A stretch of 13,316 nt of DNA from JAZNBI01 sp045586995 (lineage in GTDB: Bacteria > Bacillota > Clostridia > Oscillospirales > CAG-272). How positions within the stretch are numbered: position 1 is the first letter of the stretch; each line of letters opens with the position of its first letter. The notes under the pieces were generated by a model. It made no database searches, was not told the origin of the DNA, and saw nothing but the letters and a program-made list of their open reading frames with translations. The translations under genes were made by a program, and so were the position numbers. This document shows positions 6,776 to 13,316 of the stretch, piece after piece. The stretch lies in NCBI GenBank assembly GCA_045586995.1, contig JAZNBI010000118.1:1-13316 (forward strand). The letters run 5' to 3'.

Positions 6776-7834
6776 TTGAAGAATTTAAGATCTTTTTTAA
6801 AAAAATATCAAAACACAGTTGTTTTTTCTGCGGTTGTGTTTGTTTATGCCTTGTTTGCGGCTTTTACACTTATCCAAGGATATAACTCGGATGTTAAGAA
6901 TTCCGTTTCGCAAATTGATGAAAATTATGCATACGAAAAGGATGTATATTCATTTTTAATTTTGGGAACGGATAATGCTGCAGGGCTTTGTGATATGCTG
7001 CTGCTTGCTTCGTTAAATATTTCGAATAATACCGCAAGCGTTGTGTGGATACCGCGAGATACTTATGTTGATTTTGGAAGCCGACACACGCGAAAGATCA
7101 ACGGTGTGTTGAATTATTTTGGCGATGATGCACTCAAAACTCTTGAATTCTTTGAAAAAAGTATGGATATTGAAATCGATTATTATGCAGTTGTTGATTT
7201 AGATGTTCTTACAACCACCGTGGATCTGCTTGGCGGGATTGAGATTGATGTGCCTTTTGATATGGTTTACGAGGACGTGTATCAGAATTTAAAAATAAAT
7301 TTGTCTAAAGGTAGGCATGTTTTAAACGGAAAAGAAGCCGAACAGTTCGTTAGATATCGCAGTGGTTATATAGAAGGTGATATCGGACGTATCGATGCTC
7401 AAAAGCTCTTTATAGCTGCGCTTGCGGACAATGTATTGTCGGGAATTCCGTTATCAAAAATGATAAAGCTTTGTGTCACAATTTTACCCGAGATCAAAAC
7501 CAATATTAATGTTTCCGATTGCTTGTTCTTTTTAGATAATCTCAGAAATTTGAAAGGATCCGAAATTTATTTTTCGACATTGCCCGGAAAAGAAATATAT
7601 ACAAGAAATGCTTGGTATTATGCTGTTTGTAAAACGGGTACGAAAAAAATGCTCGCGGAAAATTTTGATGATTACGATATAGAATTTGATAAATACGGAA
7701 TATTTGTTGATACATCCGACGCTTCGCTTAATACAGATATAAGCGAGGTTTATTACAGTGATATCGAGGCAAAAAGAATTGCCATAAAGGATATAAATGA
7801 AAACGGCATTTATATAGGTCGTTTGAAAAAATGA
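6776..7834 (+). CDS. LytR-CpsA-Psr (LCP) family cell-wall glycopolymer ligase
   Basis: A 352-residue membrane-anchored protein whose catalytic domain faces outward. LCP enzymes move lipid-linked anionic polymers such as teichoic acids or capsule onto peptidoglycan. A basic N-terminus (KNLRSFLKK) precedes one membrane segment at about residues 14-34. The LCP domain runs from about 58 to 225, with LILGTD (61-66), VVWIPRDTYVDF (89-100), RKINGVLNYFG (106-116), DLLGGIEIDVP (150-160), GRHVLNGKEAEQFVRYR (179-195) and GDIGR (201-205). The usual Arg-Ser-Asp-Thr motif reads LCDM (71-74), keeping only the Asp. After 235 there is a less conserved tail. I chose TTG 6776 because GAAAGG lies 11 bases before it; a GTG at 6764 is in frame, but it overlaps that site and would add four residues. 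Confidence 0.88.
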   Translation: MKNLRSFLKKYQNTVVFSAVVFVYALFAAFTLIQGYNSDVKNSVSQIDENYAYEKDVYSFLILGTDNAAGLCDMLLLASLNISNNTASVVWIPRDTYVDFGSRHTRKINGVLNYFGDDALKTLEFFEKSMDIEIDYYAVVDLDVLTTTVDLLGGIEIDVPFDMVYEDVYQNLKINLSKGRHVLNGKEAEQFVRYRSGYIEGDIGRIDAQKLFIAALADNVLSGIPLSKMIKLCVTILPEIKTNINVSDCLFFLDNLRNLKGSEIYFSTLPGKEIYTRNAWYYAVCKTGTKKMLAENFDDYDIEFDKYGIFVDTSDASLNTDISEVYYSDIEAKRIAIKDINENGIYIGRLKK

Positions 7835-7846
7835 AAGGAAATTACG

Positions 7847-8275
7847 ATGAACGAAATTAAAAAAGAGGCGGAGAGCATTGAAATTCCTCAGCTTTCCGAG
7901 CTTAATCCCAAAGAACTGGCAAATGCGCTTGCATCTATACTCGATTCTAAAAAAGGAAAAGACTTAAAGGTTATAAACGTTGAGGACAATACGGTCATCG
8001 CGGATTATTTTGTAATATGCAGCGGCACCTCCTCCACGCATGTAAAGGCGTTGGCAGAAGAACTTGAAGCGAAAAGCGGCGAGCACGGTTTGTCTCCTGT
8101 AAGTGTCGAAGGACGTGACGGACGTTCATGGATATTGCTTGATTACAGTAATGTTATTGTTCATATATTCAGTCGCGACGCAAGAGAATTTTATAACTTA
8201 GATAAGCTTTATGCTGAAACAAGGATACTCGAAGAAAAAACAGAACAAACTGAAAATATTAATACAGAGGGATAA
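7847..8275 (+). CDS. rsfS: RsfS, ribosomal silencing factor (YbeB/Iojap family)
   Basis: A 142-residue cytoplasmic protein. RsfS binds ribosomal protein L14 on the large subunit and blocks subunit joining when nutrients run low. The core is clear: ELANALASILDSKKG, then VINVEDNTVIADYFVICSG (about 43-61), HVKALAEELE, GRDGRSWILLDYSNVIVHIF (about 89-108) and REFYNLDKLYA. About 20 extra residues precede the core and about 15 acidic/polar residues follow it. AAAGG at 7834-7838 sits eight bases before the ATG. The gene lies between LCP and leuS, its usual place in Firmicutes, and is three bases from the leuS start. Confidence 0.95.
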   Translation: MNEIKKEAESIEIPQLSELNPKELANALASILDSKKGKDLKVINVEDNTVIADYFVICSGTSSTHVKALAEELEAKSGEHGLSPVSVEGRDGRSWILLDYSNVIVHIFSRDAREFYNLDKLYAETRILEEKTEQTENINTEG

Positions 8276-8278
8276 ATT

Positions 8279-10681
8279 ATGAAGTACGATTATCGATCAA
8301 TAGAGAAAAAATGGCAAAACAAATGGGAGGAGAACGGAACATTTGTGGCAAAGAATGATTATTCAAAGCCCAAATATTATGCACTTGTAGAATTTCCTTA
8401 TCCTTCGGGACAAGGACTACATATAGGACATCCTCGTCCTTATACAGCACTTGATATCGTATCGCGTAAGAAAAGAATGCAGGGGTATAACGTTTTGTTC
8501 CCGATGGGGTGGGATGCTTTTGGTTTGCCTACCGAAAACTATGCGATAAAAAATAAAATTCATCCCGCTATAGTAACCGAAAAGAACGTTGCTCGTTTTA
8601 AAGAACAGCTCAAGATGATCGGATTTAGTTTTGATTGGAGTCGCGAAATAAACACCACCGATCCCAAATATGTAAAATGGACACAGTGGATATTCCTTCA
8701 ACTCTTTAAGCACGGTTTGGCTTATAAAAAAGAGATGAATGTTAATTTCTGTACCTCGTGTAAGGTCGTTTTGGCAAACGAAGAGGTTGTAAACGGAGTT
8801 TGCGAAAGATGCGGCTCGGAGGTTATACACAAGGTTAAAAGCCAGTGGATGCTTAAAATAACCGAATATGCCGACCGTCTTGTTGATGATTTGCAGCACC
8901 TTGATTTTATTGAAAGAGTAAAAACTCAAGAAATCAACTGGATCGGGCGTTCACACGGCGCAGAGGTGATTTTTAAATCATCTGACGGAGAGGATATTAT
9001 AGTTTATACAACGCGTCCGGATACGCTGTTTGGCGCTACTTATATGGTTATTGCGCCCGAACATCCTTTTGTTGAAAAATGGAAGAATAAGCTTGCAAAC
9101 TATGATGAGATTGCGGAGTACAGAACAAATGCCGCTAAAAAATCCGATTTTGAAAGAACCGAGCTTGTTAAGGACAAGACCGGTGTAAAACTAAACGGTA
9201 TTACCGCAATAAATCCGGTTAACGGAAAAGAAATCCCGATATTTGTTTCGGATTATGTGCTTTCTACGTACGGTACGGGAGCTATAATGGCGGTTCCCGC
9301 GCACGATACACGAGATTGGGAATTTGCCAAGAAATTTGATTTGCCTATAATCGAGGTCGTAAAAGGCGGAAATGTAGATGAAGAAGCATTTACCGATGTA
9401 GCAACAGGTACTATGGTAAATTCCGGATTTCTCGATGGATTGGAGGTTAGCGAAGCAAAGGAAAAAATAATAGAGTGGCTTACCGAAAACCGAGTCGGAG
9501 TTAAAAAAACCAATTTCAAGCTTCGCGACTGGGTATTTTCAAGACAAAGATATTGGGGAGAGCCCGTTCCGCTTGTATATTGTGAAAAGTGCGGTTGGGT
9601 TCCGATTCCTGAAAGTGAATTGCCGTTGATGTTACCGAAGGTAGAGCATTATGCACCGACTGATACGGGAGAATCTCCTCTTGCAAATGCAACCGATTGG
9701 GTAAATATTACCTGCCCGCATTGCGGCGGCCCCGCTAAACGCGAAACCGACACAATGCCAAACTGGGCGGGCTCGTCCTGGTATTTCTTAAGATATTGCG
9801 ACCCGTCTAATGACGATGTACTTGCGTCTAAAGAAGCACTTGATTATTGGATGCCTGTAGATTGGTATAACGGCGGTATGGAGCATGTTACCTTGCATTT
9901 GCTTTATTCGAGATTCTGGGCTAAATTCCTTTACGATATTAACGTGCTCAGTTGTCCTGAGCCCTACTTGAAACGCACGGCGCACGGAATGATTCTTGGC
10001 GAAAACGGCGAAAAAATGTCAAAATCAAGAGGAAACGTTATCAATCCGGATGATGTTATAAACGAATACGGTGCAGATTCTTTGCGTCTTTATGAAATGT
10101 TTATAGGTGATTTTGAAAAAAGCGCACCGTGGTCGCAAGCGAGTATAAAAGGATGCAAGCGTTTTCTTGACAGAGTTGCCGCATTGCCTGAGATTATGAG
10201 CGGAAGCGGATTTAATCCCAAGCTCGAGAGCCTGCTACACAAAACGATTAAAAAGGTTACCGGCGATATTGAAGATATGAAATTCAATACAGCAATTGCA
10301 GCTATGATGACCTTTGTAAATGAGGTATACAATGTTGGAGCAATTACATCCGATGAGCTTTCTGTTTTGATAAGATTGCTTTGCCCGTTTGCGCCTCATC
10401 TTTGCGAGGAGATCGGAGAGCAGTTGGGATTTGAAAAGTTTGTTTCTGTTTCGGATTGGCCTTTATATGATGAAGCAAAGACCGTAGATAATACGATTGA
10501 AATAGCGGTTCAAATTAACGGTAAAGTCAGAGCAACCGTAAATATTCCGTTGAATTGTGATAAGGATACGGCGCTTGAGATAGCCAAGTCCGATGAAAGA
10601 ATTTCTGTAGCAATAAAGGGAAGCACCATAATAAAAGAGATAGTTGTTCCCAATAAAATCGTCAATATTGTTATAAAATAA
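8279..10681 (+). CDS. leuS: Leucyl-tRNA synthetase
   Basis: An 800-residue class I aminoacyl-tRNA synthetase that charges tRNA-Leu, normal in length for bacteria. The N-terminus carries the HIGH motif in GQGLHIGHPRPYTALD (HIGH at 48-51). A zinc-knuckle-like pair of CxxC motifs lies at Cys158/161 and Cys176/179. The CP1 editing domain that removes mischarged amino acids is marked by TTRPDTLFGATY (244-255) and by GTGAIMAVPAHDTRDWEFA further on. A second CxxC pair (YCEKCGW and CPHCGG) precedes NWAGSSWYF. The KMSKS loop is at 579-583, followed by the anticodon-binding helical domain and a C-terminal domain with VQINGKVRATV. The ATG follows GAGGG (8267-8271) by seven bases. No T-box leader is possible at this position, three bases after rsfS. 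Confidence 0.98.
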   Translation: MKYDYRSIEKKWQNKWEENGTFVAKNDYSKPKYYALVEFPYPSGQGLHIGHPRPYTALDIVSRKKRMQGYNVLFPMGWDAFGLPTENYAIKNKIHPAIVTEKNVARFKEQLKMIGFSFDWSREINTTDPKYVKWTQWIFLQLFKHGLAYKKEMNVNFCTSCKVVLANEEVVNGVCERCGSEVIHKVKSQWMLKITEYADRLVDDLQHLDFIERVKTQEINWIGRSHGAEVIFKSSDGEDIIVYTTRPDTLFGATYMVIAPEHPFVEKWKNKLANYDEIAEYRTNAAKKSDFERTELVKDKTGVKLNGITAINPVNGKEIPIFVSDYVLSTYGTGAIMAVPAHDTRDWEFAKKFDLPIIEVVKGGNVDEEAFTDVATGTMVNSGFLDGLEVSEAKEKIIEWLTENRVGVKKTNFKLRDWVFSRQRYWGEPVPLVYCEKCGWVPIPESELPLMLPKVEHYAPTDTGESPLANATDWVNITCPHCGGPAKRETDTMPNWAGSSWYFLRYCDPSNDDVLASKEALDYWMPVDWYNGGMEHVTLHLLYSRFWAKFLYDINVLSCPEPYLKRTAHGMILGENGEKMSKSRGNVINPDDVINEYGADSLRLYEMFIGDFEKSAPWSQASIKGCKRFLDRVAALPEIMSGSGFNPKLESLLHKTIKKVTGDIEDMKFNTAIAAMMTFVNEVYNVGAITSDELSVLIRLLCPFAPHLCEEIGEQLGFEKFVSVSDWPLYDEAKTVDNTIEIAVQINGKVRATVNIPLNCDKDTALEIAKSDERISVAIKGSTIIKEIVVPNKIVNIVIK

Positions 10682-10709
10682 AAGATTAAAAGTAAAAACA
10701 AAAAATGTA

Positions 10710-10738
10710 TTGACAACATTTAAATTTTGTTGTATAAT
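10710..10738 (+). promoter_or_regulatory. Perfect consensus promoter of rpsU
   Basis: TTGACA at 10710-10715, a 17-base spacer and TATAAT at 10733-10738 match the sigma-A consensus exactly. The start should be near 10745, with a leader of about 50 bases. It lies about 30 bases after leuS. The strength fits a ribosomal protein gene. Confidence 0.88.
10713..10733. repeat. Inverted repeat inside the rpsU promoter spacer
   Basis: ACAACA (10713-10718) and TGTTGT (10728-10733) form an inverted repeat with nine AT-only bases between. It touches both the -35 and the -10 box, a typical repressor-site position, but it may be chance in AT-rich DNA. Confidence 0.35.
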
Positions 10739-10775
10739 AGTCGAAGTAATGTTCCGAAAAGTATTTGGTACACGC

Positions 10776-10785
10776 GGAGGGAGGG
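10776..10785 (+). promoter_or_regulatory. Doubled Shine-Dalgarno of rpsU
   Basis: GGAGGGAGGG gives two overlapping anti-16S matches, about ten bases before the ATG at 10796. It is the strongest ribosome binding site in the window and settles the start over the in-frame TTG at 10727, which lies within the promoter spacer. Confidence 0.8.
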
Positions 10786-10795
10786 AAAATTAGAT

Positions 10796-10972
10796 ATGGC
10801 AGAGGTCAGAGTAAAAGAAGGCGAATCCTTGGATAGCGCTCTCCGCCGCTTTAAACGTCAGTGCGCTCGTTCGGGTGTCCTTACAGAGCTTCGCAAGAGA
10901 GAACACTATGAAAAGCCCAGCGTAAAACGCAAGAAAAAGTCAGAAGCTGCAAGAAAACGTAAGTTTAAATAA
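10796..10972 (+). CDS. rpsU: Small ribosomal subunit protein S21 (bS21)
   Basis: A 58-residue basic protein of the 30S subunit, located near the anti-Shine-Dalgarno end of 16S rRNA and involved in initiation. The sequence is typical: VRVKEGESLDSALRRFKRQC at 4-23, then ELRKREHYEKPSVKRKKK and a Lys/Arg-rich tail. The length matches the family. It has its own promoter and terminator, so it can be made as a single-gene message, although readthrough from leuS is also possible. Confidence 0.97.
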   Translation: MAEVRVKEGESLDSALRRFKRQCARSGVLTELRKREHYEKPSVKRKKKSEAARKRKFK

Positions 10973-10979
10973 TTGTTTA

Positions 10980-11016
10980 ATATCCGCAAAGTGAAAATCA
11001 CTTTGCGGATATTTTT
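10980..11016 (+). terminator. Strong intrinsic terminator after rpsU
   Basis: A perfect 15-bp stem pairs 10980-10994 with 10998-11012 (ATATCCGCAAAGTGA / TCACTTTGCGGATAT) around an AAA loop, and is followed by a run of T to 11016. It begins eight bases after the rpsU stop and just precedes the next promoter, separating rpsU from the regulator operon. Confidence 0.93.
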
Positions 11017-11020
11017 ATAC

Positions 11021-11049
11021 TTGACAAATATTTATTTATATGGTAAAAT
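11021..11049 (+). promoter_or_regulatory. Promoter of the GntR/ABC transporter operon
   Basis: TTGACA at 11021-11026, a 17-base spacer and TAAAAT at 11044-11049, with an extended -10 TGG at 11041-11043. The predicted start is near 11056, inside the palindrome at 11052-11074, so a bound regulator would block transcription. Confidence 0.82.
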
Positions 11050-11051
11050 AT

Positions 11052-11074
11052 CTGTACTATTATACACAGTACAG
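11052..11074. promoter_or_regulatory. Candidate operator for the GntR-family regulator
   Basis: A 23-base imperfect palindrome has arms CTGTACTAT and ACAGTACAG with one mismatched pair. It covers the predicted transcription start. A second, overlapping inverted repeat, ACACAG / CTGTGT (11064-11069 with 11075-11080), continues up to the ribosome binding site. GntR/YtrA-type regulators bind such palindromes in their own promoters, so autorepression is likely but inferred. Confidence 0.6.
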
Positions 11075-11094
11075 CTGTGTGAAAGGAGAAAGAT

Positions 11095-11478
11095 GTGTTT
11101 CAAATTGACCCAATGTCAAGAGTTCCGATATACGAGCAGATTATAGATGAGGTCGAAAGATTTATAATTAATGGAATTTTAAAGCCGGGGGCTCAAATGC
11201 CATCGGTCAGAAATCTTTCTGTTGAACTTTCATTAAACCCCAACACTGTTCAAAAAGCATATTCGGAGCTGGATTCTCGCAAAATTATTTTTTCTGTACC
11301 CGGTAAAGGATGTTATATATCCGAAAACGCAAAGGATATAATTTTACAAGGCAATCGTGAAAAGCTTTCGGATTTTAAAGAAACGGTGAAAAAACTTATT
11401 ATGTCGGGAATAGACAAAAGTGAATTGCATGATTGCATCGATTGCTTAAATATTTGTGATAACGGAGATAAATTATGA
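11095..11478 (+). CDS. GntR-family transcriptional regulator, YtrA subfamily
   Basis: A 127-residue DNA-binding protein. The N-terminal winged helix-turn-helix of the GntR family is clear: PIYEQIIDEVERFIINGILKPG (11-32), MPSVRNLSVELSLNPNTVQKAY (35-56) and the wing GKGCYIS (70-76). Only about 50 residues follow, too short for a FadR- or HutC-type effector domain, which matches the short YtrA subgroup that controls adjacent ABC transporters and often responds to cell-wall stress. The GTG start is supported by AAAGGAG (11082-11088), six bases upstream; an ATG two bases earlier is in another frame. The stop overlaps the ATPase start (ATGA). Confidence 0.92.
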   Translation: MFQIDPMSRVPIYEQIIDEVERFIINGILKPGAQMPSVRNLSVELSLNPNTVQKAYSELDSRKIIFSVPGKGCYISENAKDIILQGNREKLSDFKETVKKLIMSGIDKSELHDCIDCLNICDNGDKL

Positions 11479-12368
11479 TAAAGACAGAAAACGTTACTAA
11501 AAAATTTGGAGATTTTAAGGCGTTAGACAATATAAATTGCACCATAAATAAAGGATGTATTTATGGTATGGTTGGCTCCAATGGGGCGGGAAAGTCAACC
11601 TTTTTACGTCTTATATCCGGAGTTTACCGTGCAGATACAGGTACAATTAAGGTGGATGGGGAAGACGTTTACGAAAATCCAAATGCTAAAAATAAGATTG
11701 CATTCGTTCCGGATGACCTGTTTTATTTATCAGGAGCCAATATGAGTCGAATGGCAAAAATGTATAATGACCTTTATCCTAATTTTAAATATGAAAGATT
11801 TTACGAGCTTATTTGTGATTTTGAGCTCGATCCTCAAAAATCGTTAAATACTTTTTCAAAAGGAATGAGAAGACAGGCAATTACGATTCTTGCGCTTGCT
11901 GCCTGCCCGGAATATATTTTTTTTGATGAAACCTTTGATGGACTTGACCCTGTAATGAGAAATTATGTCAAAAAATTGATTTGCAGCGATGTGGCAGAAC
12001 GAGGGGCAACTGCTATTATTACATCTCATTCTTTACGCGAGCTTGAAGATACCTGTGATCAGCTTGCATTGCTTCACAAGGGAGGTCTTGTTCTCGAAAG
12101 CGACATTCAAAAGCTAAAAACATCACAATTTAAGATACAAATTGCCTTTGATGAGGAATACGGAAAAGAAAAGTTCAACTCATTGAAAATAGTTTCCTTC
12201 AAAAAGCAGGGCTCGGTTACCAATATGATAATAAAAGGTGAAAGAGAACAAACGGTTGAAAAGCTTCGTGAAATGAATCCGATATTACTTGAGGTGCTGC
12301 CACTGTCGCTTGAAGAAGTTTTTACTTATGAAATGGAAGCTTTGGGATATAAATTTAATTTTGATTAA
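11475..12368 (+). CDS. ABC transporter ATP-binding protein (YtrB-like)
   Basis: A 297-residue ATPase of the ABC-2/exporter type. Walker A is GSNGAGKST (34-42), Walker B YIFFDE (147-152), D-loop GLD (156-158) and H-loop His185 in ITSHSLREL. The signature is degenerate, FSKGM (127-131) in place of LSGGQ, and the Q-loop glutamine seems replaced within FVPDD (77-81); both are common in YtrB-like ATPases. Residues after about 215 form a small accessory domain of unknown role. The ATG overlaps the regulator's stop, and GGAG (11464-11467) lies seven bases upstream. With the following permease it would form an exporter or antibiotic-response transporter; the substrate is unknown. Confidence 0.93.
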   Translation: MIKTENVTKKFGDFKALDNINCTINKGCIYGMVGSNGAGKSTFLRLISGVYRADTGTIKVDGEDVYENPNAKNKIAFVPDDLFYLSGANMSRMAKMYNDLYPNFKYERFYELICDFELDPQKSLNTFSKGMRRQAITILALAACPEYIFFDETFDGLDPVMRNYVKKLICSDVAERGATAIITSHSLRELEDTCDQLALLHKGGLVLESDIQKLKTSQFKIQIAFDEEYGKEKFNSLKIVSFKKQGSVTNMIIKGEREQTVEKLREMNPILLEVLPLSLEEVFTYEMEALGYKFNFD

Positions 12369-12386
12369 GAAGGGTGATTGTTATAA

Positions 12387-13316
12387 ATGAAAAAAATCAA
12401 ATTATTTAATTTTGGGCTATTTAAAGAAGGAATTAAACAGCTTAAATTAATAGGCATACTTGCCACGACTGTATTTACAATAGAAGCCGTTTGGATCTTG
12501 TTTGGGCGGCTCGTAAATTTTTCTTCCAATGATTTGGATTTTACTCAATCGATTAGGTTTATAGACATACACCCGATAATATATGCAGCGTATATTTTAA
12601 TGGTGCCGTTTATGATGATGTCCTTATTTGGCTTTATGAACAAACGCAATAGCTCGGACTTTTATCATTCGTTGCCGCATAAAAGAGAGAGTGTTTTTTT
12701 CAGCTTCCTTGCTGCGGTCGTTACGTGGGTATTAATAGCAGTCGGAGTGAGCTCATGCGTATCACTGATTATTGCAATGTCTTTCCCGAAGATATTTGTC
12801 ATAAATGTTGCATCACTGGTGATCATTCCCAATATTATTGCAGCTTCTTTATTGGTTGCGGGGGCAATGTCAATCGCTATTTCAATAAGCGGAACACCCG
12901 CGGTGAATATTATGCTGACGGGACTTATACTTTTTATGCCCAGAGTTTTTATATCCTTGCTTGTAAATGCCATACAAGATAAAATTCCGTTTATTACATC
13001 AAATACTATACCGTGGATATTCACCTCCAATGCAAACTTTGTAACAGGGGGATTTTCGTCGATTTTTTCGACAAATCAAGATCATGCTTTTTGGCAAACC
13101 TTTGCTTATACATTTGTGCTTGCATTGATTTACACCGTGCTGGGTTGCCTTGCGTTTTGTGCTCGCAAAAGCGAAAGCGCGCAAATGTCTGCACCGAATA
13201 GAATTCTTCAAAATGTATATAGAATAACGATAACTATGTTTTTTTCTATACTTTTGTGTGCGGGCATCTATACCGATGATATTGATTTTACACTTTTTGT
13301 GGGCGGATGTATTTTT
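12387..13316 (+). CDS. ABC transporter permease, N-terminal 310 residues (partial)
   Basis: An open frame runs without a stop from the ATG at 12387 to the window end, so the gene is cut by the edge. The start (MKKIKLFNFGLFKEG) follows an AGGG-type site at 12371-12374, 18 bases after the ATPase gene. The product is strongly hydrophobic. Membrane segments are visible at about 22-40, 65-83, 105-128, 137-160, 170-190, 235-255 and 283-297. After the second segment comes the cytoplasmic sequence SDFYHSLPHKRES, a motif I associate with clostridial YtrC/YtrF-like ABC permeases. Together with the two preceding genes it makes a regulator-ATPase-permease set. Family assignment rests on hydrophobicity, the motif and context. 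Confidence 0.85.
   Translation, partial: MKKIKLFNFGLFKEGIKQLKLIGILATTVFTIEAVWILFGRLVNFSSNDLDFTQSIRFIDIHPIIYAAYILMVPFMMMSLFGFMNKRNSSDFYHSLPHKRESVFFSFLAAVVTWVLIAVGVSSCVSLIIAMSFPKIFVINVASLVIIPNIIAASLLVAGAMSIAISISGTPAVNIMLTGLILFMPRVFISLLVNAIQDKIPFITSNTIPWIFTSNANFVTGGFSSIFSTNQDHAFWQTFAYTFVLALIYTVLGCLAFCARKSESAQMSAPNRILQNVYRITITMFFSILLCAGIYTDDIDFTLFVGGCIF

Noticed and set aside
8417..8929. 170-codon - strand ORF inside leuS
   Set aside because: It lies wholly opposite the conserved HIGH-motif region of leuS and its protein resembles nothing.
10727..10795. N-terminal extension of S21 from TTG 10727
   Set aside because: It would start within the promoter, upstream of the predicted transcription start. 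The 58-residue form from ATG 10796 matches the family length and has a very strong RBS.
11475..12368. The degenerate signature (FSKGM) and missing Q-loop Gln as a sign of a dead ATPase
   Set aside because: Walker A, Walker B, D-loop and H-loop are intact, and such substitutions are usual in YtrB-like exporters.
12665..13030. - strand ORF at the right end
   Set aside because: It is antisense to the partial ABC permease, whose 310-codon open frame, RBS and hydrophobic segments explain the region.

Overview
The window looks like a chromosomal segment of a low-GC, Gram-positive bacterium of the class Clostridia, probably an uncultured gut-type lineage. The evidence is AT-rich DNA with strong AGGAGG-type ribosome binding sites, near-consensus sigma-A promoters (TTGACA, 17 bp, TATAAT), lipoprotein signal peptides, a LytR-CpsA-Psr protein, and the Firmicutes order yqeK / LCP / rsfS / leuS. 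This is inferred from gene content and not from a database match. All genes are on the + strand. I see no tRNA, rRNA, CRISPR array, insertion sequence or phage gene.

Layout. (1) 1-288 is the 3' end of uvrA, closed by a hairpin. (2) 533-3097 is an amino-acid ABC importer operon with its own promoter, lipoprotein receptor, permease, ATPase and closing hairpin. (3) 3166-10681 appears to be one long transcription unit from a perfect consensus promoter. It encodes a transglutaminase-like lipoprotein, a stand-alone amino-acid adenylating enzyme, YqeK (HD phosphohydrolase), an LCP cell-wall protein, RsfS and leucyl-tRNA synthetase, with gaps of 3 to about 20 bases and no internal terminator. (4) 10710-11016 is rpsU (ribosomal protein S21) with its own promoter and a strong terminator. 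(5) 11021-13316 is a GntR/YtrA-type regulator, an ABC ATPase and the first 310 codons of an ABC permease that runs off the window.

The most striking item is the importer's substrate-binding protein (643-1503). Its two halves are in reversed order. The segment that normally follows the N-terminal lobe (IGVQSGTTG ... VVVDDAVA ... TTESYGIAV ... C-terminal helices) comes straight after the lipobox. The segment that normally opens the mature protein (LVVATNAAFAPFEF ... GIDMEMAK ... INANRAKIVNFS) forms the C-terminal half. This is the arrangement expected of a circularly permuted periplasmic-binding-protein fold. All recognisable ligand-binding motifs are kept and the reading frame is uninterrupted, so it is probably a working receptor. 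Its partner ATPase is also unusual, with a basic insertion of about 34 residues between the Q-loop and the signature motif.

How the genes may work together. Region 2 imports a polar amino acid. Region 3 mixes cell-envelope functions (surface transglutaminase-like protein, amino-acid activation, LCP ligase for wall glycopolymers) with nucleotide and ribosome housekeeping (YqeK, RsfS, LeuS). The adenylating enzyme resembles DltA, but no carrier protein or dltBCD partner is visible. Region 5 resembles the YtrA-controlled ABC exporters, and a palindrome at the predicted transcription start suggests autorepression.
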